64,000 bases of DNA from Pyrocephalus nanus (GCA_038380795.1 CM076277.1:4369501-4433500), one strand, 5' to 3'; positions 1 through 12,000 are shown, numbered from the stretch's first letter. Made by a program: numbers and translations. Notes: generated by a model not told the origin, from the letters alone.

Positions 1-1533
1 TGGGCACCTTTTCCCTTTCAGGGGCGTGAATTATTCCGAAGTTGGAGCAACACTGCTGTGCCAAGACTGACCATCTTATGTATTATTCACAGGAACCTTG
101 CAAAATGTTGCTCAGCTGCTCACCTGCCATGAATAATTTTGTTTGACAGGCAGGTTAAATACTTTAGCTTCCTAATCCTCCTCCTCCTCCTCGCGAGGAA
201 GGAGGGCCTTGTGGACTGCACGGAGAGGCATCACAGGGAGGATGTTTAATAGAGGCTCTGGTGCAGTTCGACCCTGGTTGGCAAAGACTGAATAAACCCT
301 TGGACTCAAGAGAAGGGAGTGGGAAACGCACAGAGACTGGACAAGAAATGTAAACTCTTAGTGAATAACCCTTTGAATGCCAGTGGAAGACCAGCGCTGA
401 CCCCCATGTCAATTATGGAGAGCTCACCAGAGCTCCTCCATGTTTCCAGCCCAACCCATGAGAGAAACAAGATGGAAAGCAGTGGAGCAGCTTGTGCTCC
501 TGAGCCCAAGGTGGATGTCCCTGGCTGAGTGTTTCTGGAACTGCTCTCTCTGTAAAAGCTTGAATGCAACAATTTTTCTGAGACAAAAGGCACTGCTCTG
601 AAATTGCTAACTGTGAATAAACAAGACAGTTGCATAGCTCATCATAACCCTAATGATCCTCTCTAAATCATGCAGGCCCTTCACCCAGATCTATTGGCCA
701 CATTAGCAGACTGCTGAGTGCAGGAAATATGGAGAGGATCATTTTTAAAGGGTTTTGCATGCCACGCTCTTTGGGAACCCTTTGAGATGGAGTCTAAAGC
801 AGATGGTGAAATGGGAAAATTATTCACATTAATTCTTTAGCAGCCTAAAATAAATTTAGAGAATAATGAAATAATGAAAGCCCCATCCAGTCACGTTTTT
901 CTTTTGCAGCAGTCATCAAAGGCCTGGCAGGGAGAACCCAATGCTGCTGCATTCCACACACAAAGCTGCTGCTTGTTAATTGGTTCAAAGACACAGGAAC
1001 AGTAATATCCTGTAAAAAAAAAATCAGATCACCCCCTGTCATTAGCTATTGTTCAATGGCCTGATGAAAGAACAAACAAGCTGAAACAGCAAATAAACTT
1101 CAGAGTGCTGAATGCTCAAACCTTTTCAGTCTTGCTTCACACACGTTTTCTGCAGAACAGCATCATCTGCTTTGAGCTTCTCATCCACTCTCCCAACCCT
1201 TACAGTGAGACAACATTACTAGTCCCCCATGTTACAGGCAGGGAAACAGAGGCACTGCTTTTATCCATGGGAGAAACAGCAAAGTCATGGCTACATAGTC
1301 CATCCCTGAGACTGGGTTTTCCTGCTCATTTTGCAGGAGGATCAACTCCTTGGGTGACCTGGTGTATCGAACCACCAAAGTCTCCAGAGCTAAACGTGGT
1401 GCCCCTGCCACAGCAACACCAGGACTTGCAGCCTGTGATGTTTTCCTTCACCCAGATAATCCAGAGGATGTGAGGAACATGGCAAAGGGGAGCCTCACTC
1501 CCACAGCAGCAGGTTATACAGAACTTTACTTAC
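1..1533. other. Gene-free unique sequence
   Basis: I see no interspersed repeat and no supported gene. The open frames are short and lie in several phases. A frame at 1338-1541 (plus) follows a good acceptor and ends just before an AATAAA at 1554-1559. However, it overlaps a better minus-strand exon candidate, so I do not call it. Confidence 0.5.
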
Positions 1534-1620
1534 CTTCTTAAACGCAAGAAGCAAATAAAGAACATCACAGAGTTCACGAGACACTTCTGTGTGAGAGCAG
1601 CACAAGGCTCTGTGAAACTG
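1534..1620 (-). CDS. Candidate internal coding exon (29 codons), gene unknown
   Basis: On the minus strand a long pyrimidine tract ending in TTTCAG sits just before position 1620. A near-consensus donor (GAAG then GTAAGT) follows position 1534. The 87 bases between are exactly 29 codons with no stop, so the exon would be phase 0 at both ends and could be skipped without a frameshift. The peptide reads as an amphipathic helix: it contains FHRALCC, then EVSRELCDVLYLLLAFKK at the C-terminal end. That style is common in helical-repeat proteins, but I do not recognise the protein. The open frame runs past both splice sites, so openness alone proves little. No phase-consistent partner exon could be fixed. 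This is the cleanest of the six candidates, and it remains unproven. Confidence 0.38.
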
Positions 1621-4600
1621 CTGAAAGCAAATGAGGGAGAATGTGAATGTTTCATCCTTAAAAATGCAGAAGTTCACTTCTAAAATCACTAATCAGAATC
1701 ACCTAATATCAAGACATAATATTTGCTAAGTGAAACTCTCTGGCTCAGTTTTCACTCCTGACACTTTACTGCCCTGTTGCTTTCTGGCTATTTTATTCCC
1801 TATTAGTTTTTGGCACGATGAGTAAAACCTACCAAGGCTTGCAAGCACTTGTAGCTGTTACTTGCACTTCTCTAAGTGCCTGTCCATGGTGCTGACACTG
1901 TTTTAATTTTGTTCTCCTCTCCAACGCACTAAAGTGTGCAGAATGAGCTGAGCTCGCACAGCGAGAGCTGCTTCATTACTCTTTTCCCATCAGGTTAGTG
2001 CTGGGATAAGCACCCAGCTGTTTCAGTGAATAAACATATCACCTGGACAGACTGCCCTGCCTCATTTCCCAGAGTCCAACAACTGTGAGACACAAGTTAC
2101 CACACTCCAGCTCTGCCCACTGCCTGGATGGATTCCCTCTGCAGCCCAGGCTTAGGGATGAGAGCCACTGGCAGCACCCTGAGCTGGGGGCAGGCTCTGG
2201 GAGCTGCTCCCATCTGTTTGACCCCTCCCAGGGCTCAGAGAGGAGTCAGTGACTGTGGCTTGGGAAGGTGCCACACATCAGCTGAGCTCTGGGGACTGCA
2301 GTTCTGCTCTTAGTCCATGGTTGGTGACAGCAGACGTGCACTTAGTGCTGCCACACACAGCTCTGCTCCCTCAGCTCCTGAGGTCCCAACCCCCTGTGTG
2401 TACTTCAAACACCAGTGCTTCCCCAGCTCCAGCAACGAGCTCAGAAAATCCTTCTTCCCACTTTGAAACATCCCCTGGGCTGAGGCTTTCCTGCCCTGCT
2501 TCCCAAAATGAGGAATCCTACCAGAGGGGAGGAGATGGGAGGAAACTTTCTCTGCATTCTTGTCTCTCCCCAGCATCAGCTGAAAGCCCTGAGCCCTGCA
2601 AAAAAAAAAGCACAGCTTGGTAAAGGTCATGATCTGAATGCAGATTATTCATGGACATGAATTTATCTGCTGAATTATTCCAAACACATAATTCAGCTGG
2701 CTGTACTGAGCACATATAGGATGTGCCTCTGCAGCTACTCTAAATACAAAGCAGGGTATTAAATAAGGACAGTCACTTGCTTGGAAGCGTAATATTTTAT
2801 TTGCCACAAATATGCTAATTCTTTAATTTTCAGTCTCCATGCTAGCTAGAAATACAACCTGAGCAAGATAAGTTTTCTTGTAGCTGATTACTAGGTAGCA
2901 CATCACAACTGATATATTAGATTTTAGACCCTGATCCAGTGTTGCCTTAGACTCTTGTGCAATTTTGATCACATGGTAATGGATTTTGAGTTGCTTACAA
3001 ACATGTCAAGACTATCACCTGCCAGCCATGTCCCCATGCTGCTCATTATTTGTGCCTACTGAGCAAATTTATTGGCAGGTTTGTCAGAAAATGCAGTGTT
3101 TTTTCTAGTGCCTTCTAAACAAATATCAAGAGGCAGTGAAGAACCAGCCATTTCAATGCCTACACCAACCTCCTGATATATCATCTGGTTCCTGGACTCC
3201 AGTTTACTGGATTCTGATAATAAAAGCAAACCCAGAAACATCAGTTAACACTTCCTAAACTGCATTAGTCTTACTATTAGTGCTGGATAAATCTTCATTT
3301 TTAAAAGGCTATTTTCTGTCACTGTGTCTCTGTTCAGCACAAGCTCCCACTGGGAGGGACCACAGGCATAATTTTCAACAGGATCTGGGGAGGCTGGAAA
3401 AATTTATTCTGTCTGTTGTAGGTAGGTCTAGTTGGAGCTAATCTAATTACACAGGAATTATGGGAATGGTCTCCAAGGAGGGAGGCACCAGGCCTTGGTC
3501 CAAGAGGAATAAACTGCAATTCACCAAAGCAAGAAAGCACAGAGATACCAGCCTGGGGACTGCAGCGTGGAATTCCTGGTCAGGGGTGCTCTTGCACGTG
3601 GTTAATTATCCTGATTTGAAGTGTCCTGCCCAATCTGGGAAATGGAAGCAGATGTTTAAAGCTGAGCTGCAGAGGTTTTAGGAGCTGGGACAATACAGAC
3701 ACTTCAGCTCAGGTCCATCTCTGAAATCAGCAGCTTGGGGGAGTTCTGCCTTCCTTGACAAATTATAAAAATATCTCCAGATATTTTTAACTCCTATGGC
3801 ACTTTACCATGACAAAAATGGGATGGGGAAGTTCACTATGACCAAATTTAAGAGACAAATTTATCGTTGCCCTGTGGTGTTTGTGGCTCTTGATGGATTT
3901 AGTGCTCGAGACTGACACCAGCACAGGGAATTTTAGCGGATGAAGAGAACAGAAAAACTATTTTAAAACAAGCCCAACTCATTGGATCTCCTGAATAGAT
4001 AGAGTGCATTGCTGGTTCAGGACAAATATTCAATTTGATTCTTATCTTATCCAAACTCCAAATCTCTTTTGTCATCAGTTACTTTCCAAGGCACTGAACA
4101 AGAGAGCTCTGAACTTTATGTTTAAAAGACACAGAAACAACAGAGCTCTTTCAGCTTCCTTCACAGGGAATTAACCCAGCCCAGACTCCTGACAACCTTG
4201 GGAAAGTCCAAACCCAGAATGAAAGTCCAAAACTGCAGAAATAATGGCAGTAGCTAAACATTACAAAGTAATTTTCCAGACTTATCAGAGCAGGTCAAAA
4301 CCCAGGACTGGTCACACTGGCAGGATGTAATCCTGTTGTACAAGACCAAGAGCTTTATTTAGATCTTTGTCAAAAAATATTCAGGTGTAAGGGACTTTTA
4401 TCTCATCTGTTCTCTTCACCATCCCATCCTGTGACCTACAAAATTGCTTCTCCACTTATTCCACAGATGGGAGAAGTCAAAACAAGCACCACCTTAAGCC
4501 AGGCATTTTTCTTGGCCATGTCCAGTCCACGGAGCTCATTAGAAAAGTTTGATGCAAACATTCCTTTGAAAAATACACATCTATTAAGTGGAAGCTGATC

Positions 4601-5198
4601 AGAAGAAAGATTCCCTTTCATATGTTCCCTTGCTTTTGATAAAAAAAAAAAAAGGTCAGAAAATTATTTTTACAGTTCAAATAAAAAAATGCTCAAAGTT
4701 AGAAGAAGTATCTCTTTAAAAATGCAGGAAAACATTAATTCTGTTCAAGTAAACAAAATTAATTGACATGTTCCCTTTCCACTCACACCAGGGGAGTGAC
4801 CACAAGTGGACAGCAGAGCAAATCCTCAGGATGTTCTTCCTGATCCGTATTTTCTGTAAGAGAGGATCCCTGTGCTGGGAGCAAGAAGAACTTTATACTT
4901 AGAAAAGTAGCCTGGACTGACTAAAAGTACCTCCATAAAGTAGAAAATCACCTTGGTCTTGTTGCCACAAGGCAAGGTTTGGGCATGAATTCATCACACC
5001 TTAAAAACACCCCTCCCCTGTGGCCAAAGCACCACCAGCTGAGGGAGTGTTGCAGTAACAAGGAACACAGAGCACCCCCAAGACCTGTGGGGATATTATG
5101 GAAAACTCCAGCACAATAAAGTGCTTTCCCTGTTGGAAACATGAAGGCTTGGTTCTTATCTCTCCTACATCTTAATTTTCCACTCCTCTCCTTTACAG
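1621..5198. other. Gene-free unique sequence
   Basis: Non-repetitive, moderately AT-rich DNA with short A runs (for example near 4641-4653). The longest frames, around 2249-2630 and 3460-3681, lack convincing splice or start context. I recognise no transposon fragment here. Confidence 0.5.
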
Positions 5199-5496
5199 TC
5201 CAGAGACAAAACGGATCCAGTGCTCTTCAAGAAGGAAAACAGGAGGAAGGAAAGTATAACCCCTTCCACCTTTGTTGTTCCCAAACCTATCCAACCTCGT
5301 TATTCCCATGGTGCTTTCACACACACCAAGAGCAAGCCAGGGCTCCTGGGACACTCCAGAGGAAACCTGGGTCTTTGTGGGCACAAATACAGACCCCCAG
5401 CTGTCCACATGGACCATGGAGGGGTTGTGCACAGGAAGGGCAAGCCCAAAAGATTTTGGGTGTTGTGGGACTTGGAACAAAACATGACCAGTGGAG
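5199..5496 (+). CDS. Candidate internal coding exon (about 99 codons), gene unknown
   Basis: A pyrimidine-rich tract ending in CCTTTACAG precedes position 5199, and a consensus donor (GAG then GTGAGT) follows position 5496. The frame entering in phase 0 stays open across all 298 bases and leaves in phase 1. The inferred peptide is basic and rich in His, Gly and Pro. Stretches include KPIQPRYSHGAFTHTK and GKPKRFWVLWDLEQN. There is no signal peptide or membrane segment. I cannot assign a family. Two other plus frames and two minus frames are also open over much of this interval, which lowers the weight of the open frame. The matching splice pair is the main support. Confidence 0.33.
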
Positions 5497-6421
5497 GTGA
5501 GTCCAAAAGCACAGACAGGTTTAGCTCCCAGCAGGACATGTTATGCTACAGAATGCATGTGTGGGAAATAAAAGATAAACTGCAAAGATGAAACTGCTTC
5601 CAACTGCATCTTTATCCAACCAGCAGAAAAACAACTGCTCAGCAATGGGCTTCGTTGAGTAGTTTATTTGTGAGAGCTGGGCGACCCAAACCCAGGGGAT
5701 TCTTCTAAAAATCCCCTGAGCAGGGCATACCCATGGGTGCCTTCAGCAGAAGCACTTTGTGCTTTGTTTTAATATAGGGAAAGGGAAGGAGGAAGGAAAC
5801 AAATGTAATAGGAAGGTGTGGAGCAGCAGACTGAGACAGCAGCAAGGGTGACAGGAGACAATTTATAACTTACTCAAGAGTCTTTTCCCAGTCATCTGTT
5901 CTGCAGCTCAGACAGCAGTGCAGGTTTGTCTGACTATGGCACACCCAGACACAAAAGCCCATGTACATTCCCAGTTGTTTGCAGCCACCTCTTTCATCCT
6001 GGGCTATGGGAATGTTTCAACAAGCCACATTTGTGCTGATTTGTTTTGTGCTTAGAGTTGAACACAGGTGGTGACAAAATTCAGCTTGTTATGACCAGCT
6101 GAAAGGGGAAACTGCTCTAATCCCATGGAAACTTCTCTTACAGTAAATAATAATACGAGCTGAGATTCGTGGCTTTTTGTGTGATATGGTAAAGTCAGAA
6201 ATAAAAATGCAAAAAACTGTCCCTGAGATACACCTGCATCTTTGTTCTGTGCTGACTTGAGAGAGAGAGAGAGACTGGTGCTTCAGCTCAACAAGCTCTG
6301 GCCACCAGAGCTCTGGAGAAAGTGAAACACAATGCTGCCATTTCCCAACACCCTTAAATAAATCCCAGCACTTAAACATGGGATTTGTTAGCTTGAGTGT
6401 CCTGTTGGAACTCATTGATCA
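5497..6421. other. Gene-free unique sequence with a short GA repeat
   Basis: Unique sequence. It contains an uninterrupted (GA)8 run at about 6259-6274. A 60-base minus-strand segment at 5874-5933 has a donor-like GTAAGT, but its acceptor is poor and it is not called. Confidence 0.5.
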
Positions 6422-6660
6422 CCATAGAACTATAGAATAATCTGGGCTGGAAGGGACCCTCAAGGATCACCCAGACCAACTCCTGGCCCTGCACAGACAC
6501 CCCAACAACCCCACCCTGTCCCTCAGAGCGTTGTCCAAACCCTCCTGGAGCTCTGGCAGCCTTGGGGCTGTGCCCACTGCCCTGGGGAGCCTGTTCAGTG
6601 CCAACCACCCTCTGGGGGAAGAACCTTTTCCTGAGATCCAACCTAGACCTGCCCTGGGCT
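6422..6660 (-). mobile_element. CR1 LINE 3' fragment, antisense
   Basis: Read on the minus strand this is a typical avian CR1 end. It has the ACTGAACAGGCTCCCCAGGG block, then the tgtcctgtgcagggccagga block, then the ccttgagggtcccttccagc terminus, with a degenerate attctat-type tail at 6422-6440. The 5' side stops abruptly near 6660, so this is a 5'-truncated insertion of roughly 240 bases with no coding capacity. Several open frames across it are by-products of the repeat. Confidence 0.93.
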
Positions 6661-8394
6661 GGGCCAATCTGCATCTCCATATTTTCTGTATCCTCCTGCA
6701 AACCAGGTTTGCCTGGTGACAGAGCCAGTCCCTGCTGCTGATCAGAGTCCAGAGCTGTTTCCCATTCAGGTGACGATTAACTGGCCATGCTGAGTCCAGG
6801 GAAAAACTGAAAGCAGGGAGTTAAGGAGAAGAACTCCAAGGAAAAAGCCTTCCTTCACAGTGTGGCTGCATGGGAAGGACATGTTAAATTTACACCCATC
6901 AATCCACGTAATAATTACCCAGGCCTTCTGTTTGCACAGTAATTACAATGAAACAGTTTAAGGGGGAGGAAGAAAGTCTCAGAAACCAGTATGGCTGGCT
7001 TTCTAGTCACTGCTTCCATCTTCAATTCCTCTTCCCTCTGCAGCAAAGGAGGCATTTGGGCTCATGACTCCCCCCTGGCTGCTCCAGGTCTGTGGGTTGT
7101 CACTGCCCAGGATGGGCTGTGGGGAGCTCAGTGCCTCGTACCCCACCACTGACACCAGGGCCACACCTGCAGGTGCCACCCCACAGGCTGCAAAGGTGCC
7201 ATCAGAGGCCCAAACAGCCCTTTGTGGCTGCCTCAGGAATATCTAGTGAGTTCTTCAGATCCACCAGAACAAACTCTCATTAGCTTTCCAGTCTCTCCCA
7301 TCTGCACAAGAGAAGACTCCCTGATTCCCTAAATCAACAGACAACTGCTGTGTAGGTTCAGCTGGGACCAAGCACAGCAAGACAGGATCATCCCCCACCC
7401 TCCTTGGTGGCAGACAGGGAGCTTCAAAGCCTGTGGGTGACCACGCTGGGGCCACTAACATGCTTCACTTCAAACACCAATGCAAACTCCCAGCCTGAGG
7501 CATTAAAATTTAATTACCAGGGACAGCTGGAATCGGGCAAGGGTCTGACACTGAAGATCTGGAGGAGGAAATATGCATTCAGCAGCAAGCTGTCTGTGCT
7601 GAGTAAATGGACTCAAGCCAAATATTATTTATATGTCTTAGGGTCTCACAGACTCTGCTCTGTCGAGCTTGGCTGGCCAAGCAACCAAGGCCAGGCCTGA
7701 AGCCTGAAGGATACACCCCTGGTCCTCAATACCAGGGACCTGCTTTGCCTTCTGCATGATTTTTGGGAGGGAGCTGAGCCTTGCCACATGGGTGACCCAC
7801 ATTTTAGGGGCCACACACGACAGTGGGACAGGAGGAGACAGACCCCTGAGCTCCTGAGCCTTGACTCAGGGCTGGCTGCTACTGCTGGTCCCCACCAGCA
7901 CCGCTGCTGGAGCATCTCCCAGCCTACAACCAGATACAGCAGGAGTGCAGCTGACAGATTTGATATTTTCTGTTGGAAATGAAATTCAATCTCACACAAA
8001 TAATTGTGTTTGTTTTCCCCACGGGTTCCAATCAGGCATAGCCAGCTATTGAAAAAGCCAAATACTCATCAAATTTCCCTCTCCTCTCATTTCAATGCCG
8101 CCTGCTCGCAAATTCTTCTCCTGAGGGGTGGTGCCAACTGAAATACTTGGGCATGAGCCGTATTCTCCAGTTTTCAGTGAATCAGATCAAAACTGGGAGG
8201 GGGCAACAGGTATCTTTGAACATAGGAAGAGTAATCTGTAAACAGCATTTTTTGTTACAATGACAGACACGAAAAAAACCCCTGCAGTTCCGAGTTTACA
8301 ACACACCTCAATCTTCTACTTAACCCCTAGCAAATGTACGCCTGTTTAAAGGGCTGGTGGGGTGTTTATTTTTAAGCACGCACATCTTTTCCAG
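6661..8394. other. Gene-free unique sequence
   Basis: No repeat recognised. GC rises around 7050-7250, where several frames on both strands are open together. A plus segment after a good acceptor at about 7043 ends in TAG immediately before GTGAGT. A minus frame of about 79 codons covers the same bases. Neither can be preferred, so none is called. Confidence 0.45.
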
Positions 8395-8716
8395 GCTAAA
8401 GGGACAGTGGTGCTATGTGACAGCAAAGGGACCCCCGGCAGCCACCTGCCCACCAGCATCGCCCCCGGCGCTGCGCTCGGGGCACCCAGGGGTGCAGCTG
8501 GGGACCTGCCACCCCAAAACCCGCCTGCCGGCCTGGCACGCTCCTGGCAGGAGCTTTTGGGTGGGTGAAGGAGTGTTCCCTCCTAAGGTTCCGTGCGTGG
8601 GGCTCTGTCCCCCTCTGGTGACCGGCTCACGGAAGGACAGAGCGGAGCTGGCCGGGGTGGCTCCGGCGGGACCCGGGGCTGCCACCGACCGGGATGGGAT
8701 GGGATGGGATGGGATG
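8395..8716. promoter_or_regulatory. Small CpG-dense patch
   Basis: CpG dinucleotides are much denser here than in the flanks, especially 8445-8545 and 8590-8695. The patch could be a small CpG island, a distal regulatory element or a GC-rich exon. A plus-strand acceptor (TTTTCCAG) ends at 8394 and the frame behind it is open to 8568, with a mediocre donor near 8560. The peptide is low-complexity (Gly, Ala, Pro) and not convincing. No core promoter motif is evident. Confidence 0.35.
8691..8716. repeat. (GGGAT)5 microsatellite
   Basis: Five perfect head-to-tail GGGAT units at the 3' edge of the CpG-dense patch. Confidence 0.95.
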
Positions 8717-8748
8717 GCAGGGCAGGAGAGACACGTGGTCACAGCATG

Positions 8749-8815
8749 GAGAAGGAAAAGAGAAACGGAGGGGAAAGCAGGAGAGAGAAGAAGAGAAAAG
8801 AAAAAGAGAAGAAAA
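8749..8815. repeat. Purine-rich tract
   Basis: Almost only A and G on the plus strand, with an uninterrupted run of about 36 purines at 8780-8815. The composition favours triplex or other non-B structure. Confidence 0.85.
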
Positions 8816-8816
8816 C

Positions 8817-10921
8817 TCAGTGAAAAATAGTTTGAAAAGCAGCTCCAGTGCCATTTACCTCCCTGGGAGGGGCCATTCCGAAGCTGGGTGTGAGCATTTC
8901 CCAGGGGCACCATAAACAGGGATGCCCTGCTCCTCCAGGGACAAATTGTAGGTTTATACCTGCAGAGCAAGACACCCCTCAACAGCCTTGAAGGGAAGTT
9001 ACTCCTGCTCCTCATCTGCAGGATGAGCTTTACCCCACTCCTGATCTAAGCTAAAGCAAGGCAGGGATGTTTTCACTGAGAGCAAATACCATCCTCACAG
9101 AAAGGCAAACCCCTCCGTTTCCCTTAAAGAAAGTTTTATATGAGTGTTTTTTGGCAATCCATCTTTTAATCCACGTAAATCTCATTGGAGATGTGAACAT
9201 TAGTGGAGGAAGGATTTAATGAGGAGACCCCTTGTCTATGATGCAACTTGGAAAAAAAATTAGCATTTCACCTACTGAGAATAAGGAAAGGAATAGATAT
9301 ATTTTCAAAAAAAAACCACCACATTTTTCCAGCAGATTAATCAGGAATCCACCTAAATGTTCTCCAAAATCTCTTAATTCCAATAGGAAAAGTTTCAAGT
9401 TTTTGAAAGAATAAAGGAGAGAGTAGAAAAGTTCCATCATGGAAATAAGGAAGTGTGACAACTTTTTAAATCCTCTAGTACACTTTTAGCTTTTGGTCTG
9501 AAAAATCCTGACAGTTTAACAACAAAAAACCTGTGTAGTTGTCCTTTTGTAACAAAAAGATGCAATCAATAACCGCATTGTATGTTTGGGTTTGTTGTAC
9601 TATTTGTTGGTTTGGGGTTTGTTTGTTTGTTTGGGGGGGGTTTGCCATGTTGAGAGAAATGTTGGTTTCTCAACATCTGGTTAAGAAATGGTGGATTTGG
9701 TTAAAAACATTTGAAAAATATGGGTGGATTTGGTTAAAATCATCTGGAAAAGGGGCCTCAGGCTTGGCACAGCCCTGCCATTCACAGGCAAAGCTTCTCA
9801 GATGAAGAGCAGCCTTCGTGGGCAGCTACATTTGGGTGGATGTGATTTTGTTCTCCACAAGCAAACTCAAAGCCATTTTAAAAAGCACTTTAGAGATAAG
9901 TGGAAAAATAACTGGAGAATTTTCCTAGGTGCCTTTGCATTCCCTGAAATCTCTGGCATTTGAGGGTTGAGCTGTATCAACATAGAGAATAAGGCAGGGA
10001 AGTCAGAGGCCAAACTCGAAATGCTGTCACAACTCCAGCAATCACTGGAGCCCCACCATCATCTTCCTCAGAGCTGAGATTTCACAGGAGTTACGTAATT
10101 TCTGTGGCATTAAAAGACCTTTAAGAAGTCCTCAGCACTCACTGCTCCTCTGCCACCCACAGCACTGCACAGGTGTGAGAGACACATGGAAAACAGGCAG
10201 CTTTTTCTGCTGGGTTTCATGGGGGGTTTGCATTTAGGATTGCAGAGTCTTGTAAAGTGACGTTTCTCTCTCTGCCCTAAAAAACTCTGGTTTACAACCA
10301 ACAGCCCAAGAGGTAGACTTGGTGATCTGATTCCTCTGCAAATGCTTCACAGGTATTTTTCCTTGAATATTTAAAAGTGCTTAAAATGGGGAGGTTTTGG
10401 CATTGTTTTTTCACAAGTGGAAAAAATCCTTCTACCAGGCTTGGGTACTGTTATTAAACAGAGAAAAGGTTCACTTTTGTGTCACCTTCCAGCCCTAATT
10501 GCTTTGCTGACATCATTATCCTGTCAGTAAATCTGTAATTTGAAAGTTTTCTAGGCCTTTCATTGTGCTTGAAGCCACTTCTTTTAAGGGGAACCCACAA
10601 AAGAGGGGTGTGTTTTGTATTCCATCATCTTTCCCATCAGCTTCAGCACATCAAGAGGTTTTTCCTCCTTCCTGCCCTGGTAAACTCTCTGTGTCCCTGC
10701 TGTTCTACTGGCAGGTGTGGGTCATTCTGGAAAGACTGTCCTGCAGAAATCACTGAAGTTCAGCACTGAAGGGCTCTCATGGTGAGAAATGTCACCTCAC
10801 CCACATTCCTGCCCTGCTGGAGGGTCCTGGAATTTTTACAGCTCAGGGAGAGCAGCTCTGCAGAGCTTCTGGGAGAGGCTCCTCCAGACAGATCTGCTCT
10901 AGAATCACGAGATATAAAGCT
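8817..10921. other. Gene-free, AT-leaning sequence
   Basis: No gene or transposon recognised. It holds a (GTTT)4 run followed by eight G at 9617-9640. Near 9685-9740 the phrase 'gtggatttggttaaaa' occurs twice about 44 bases apart, a decayed local duplication. Confidence 0.5.
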
Positions 10922-11020
10922 CACAGAATAGAATCATGAATTATCCTGAGCTGAAAGGGACCCACAAGGATCATCAAAGGCCAACTCCTGGCCCTGCACA
11001 GGAGCACACCAAGAATTAAG
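10922..11020 (-). mobile_element. CR1 LINE 3' terminal fragment, antisense
   Basis: A short end of the same type as the element at 6422-6660. It has the gaatcatgaattatcc tail side, then ctgaaagggacccacaagga and ccaactcctggccctgcaca. Only about 90 bases of the 3' terminus survive. Confidence 0.88.
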
Positions 11021-11805
11021 AGCTGTTGCAAGGATTTGTGCATCCCAGCCCATGTTTGCTGGTTGGCACTAAGGAGCTATGAGCTCCATCCATCCCCAGG
11101 GAACATTAGGAATCAGTATTTCCCTGTCCCTACTAATTTTTTCCCCTGGTTTCTCTGTTTACAGCTGTGCCTGTTCACTTCATGTATCGTCTGGTGGTGT
11201 CCTCTAGTGGTTCCTTCCTGCACAAGAAACACCACCTTCCCTAGCTAAGTCATGTCAGCTGCACTTTAAAAGCATTTTGGGGAAAGAAACCCACAAACTT
11301 TTGACAGGACTCAGAGGAACAGAAGAAAAATGACATTCTTCTCCTTCATTTATATACTTAAAAGTTATAGCAAAATTCAGTCTGTCCTAATAATACAGAA
11401 AAGTTATGAAAGGTAACAAACAGCAGTATGATTCAATATTTCTTAAGTGATGGCTTTCTATAAATATGGGGGGGGGGGGGGTGGTGGAACCAGAAATGGC
11501 CAGTAGAACTATTAATTAAAATACGAAAGCAGATAAATAATGAATAGCAGTGTCATGTATTCATTAAGATTCTACAAATGAAAAATATCTCTCCCGGTTA
11601 TTCCTTTGATGAATCCAGCCCAAATATACTTGAACTGCAACATAAAAAATTCAGGATGCTCGTATTTCATTCTGTATCAGCCAGTCTCAGATCCTCAAAT
11701 CCCAAAGCCAAGAACTGCATATGTCTAAAAGCAGCACTGATACCAACCTCTTTCTCTGGTCTTGGACAAGTCTGGACCTGGTCTTGAGACAAGAATGTCC
11801 CTCAG
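11021..11805. other. Gene-free, AT-rich sequence with a poly-G run
   Basis: Mostly AT-rich unique DNA. A homopolymer of 14 G occupies 11468-11481. No supported gene. Confidence 0.55.
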
Positions 11806-11945
11806 GGAATCACTGAATGGTTTGGGTTGGAAGGGACCTTAAAGACCATCCTATTCCACCCCCTGTCATGGGCAGGGACACCTTCCACTAGCCCAGGTTG
11901 CTCCAAGCCCCATCCAACCTGGCCTTGGACACTTCTTGGACACTT
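11806..11945 (-). mobile_element. CR1 LINE 3' fragment, antisense
   Basis: Carries the full block order gaatggtttgggttggaagg, then ccctgtcatgggcaggga, then ccactagcccaggttgctcc, then ccatccaacctggccttgga. The 5' end of the element (right side here) stops in an AT dinucleotide tract that forms a palindrome. Confidence 0.94.
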
Positions 11946-12000
11946 ATATATATATATATAAAATATAATATATATTTATATTTTATATATATATAAAATA
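11945..12000. repeat. AT-rich palindrome (cruciform-capable)
   Basis: Perfect 20-base arms at 11949-11968 and 11976-11995 flank a 7-base spacer. The composition is entirely A and T. The tract abuts the truncated end of a CR1 copy. Confidence 0.85.

Noticed and set aside
1338..1575. Plus-strand terminal exon with stop at 1541 and AATAAA at 1554
   Set aside because: The acceptor is good, but the 3' untranslated region would be very short and the segment overlaps the better-supported minus-strand candidate. The AATAAA is easily chance.
5874..5933. 60-base minus segment with a GTAAGT donor
   Set aside because: Weak acceptor, non-AG exon end, and the peptide is too short to judge.
7044..7246. 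Plus segment after a good acceptor, and an overlapping minus frame of about 79 codons
   Set aside because: The plus frame stops right at the supposed donor. The minus frame has no good splice sites. Both strands open together points to composition.
8413..9015. 200-codon open frame on the minus strand
   Set aside because: It lies across the CpG patch, the GGGAT repeat and the purine run. The translation is low-complexity (Pro, Ser and Leu runs) and is explained by base composition.
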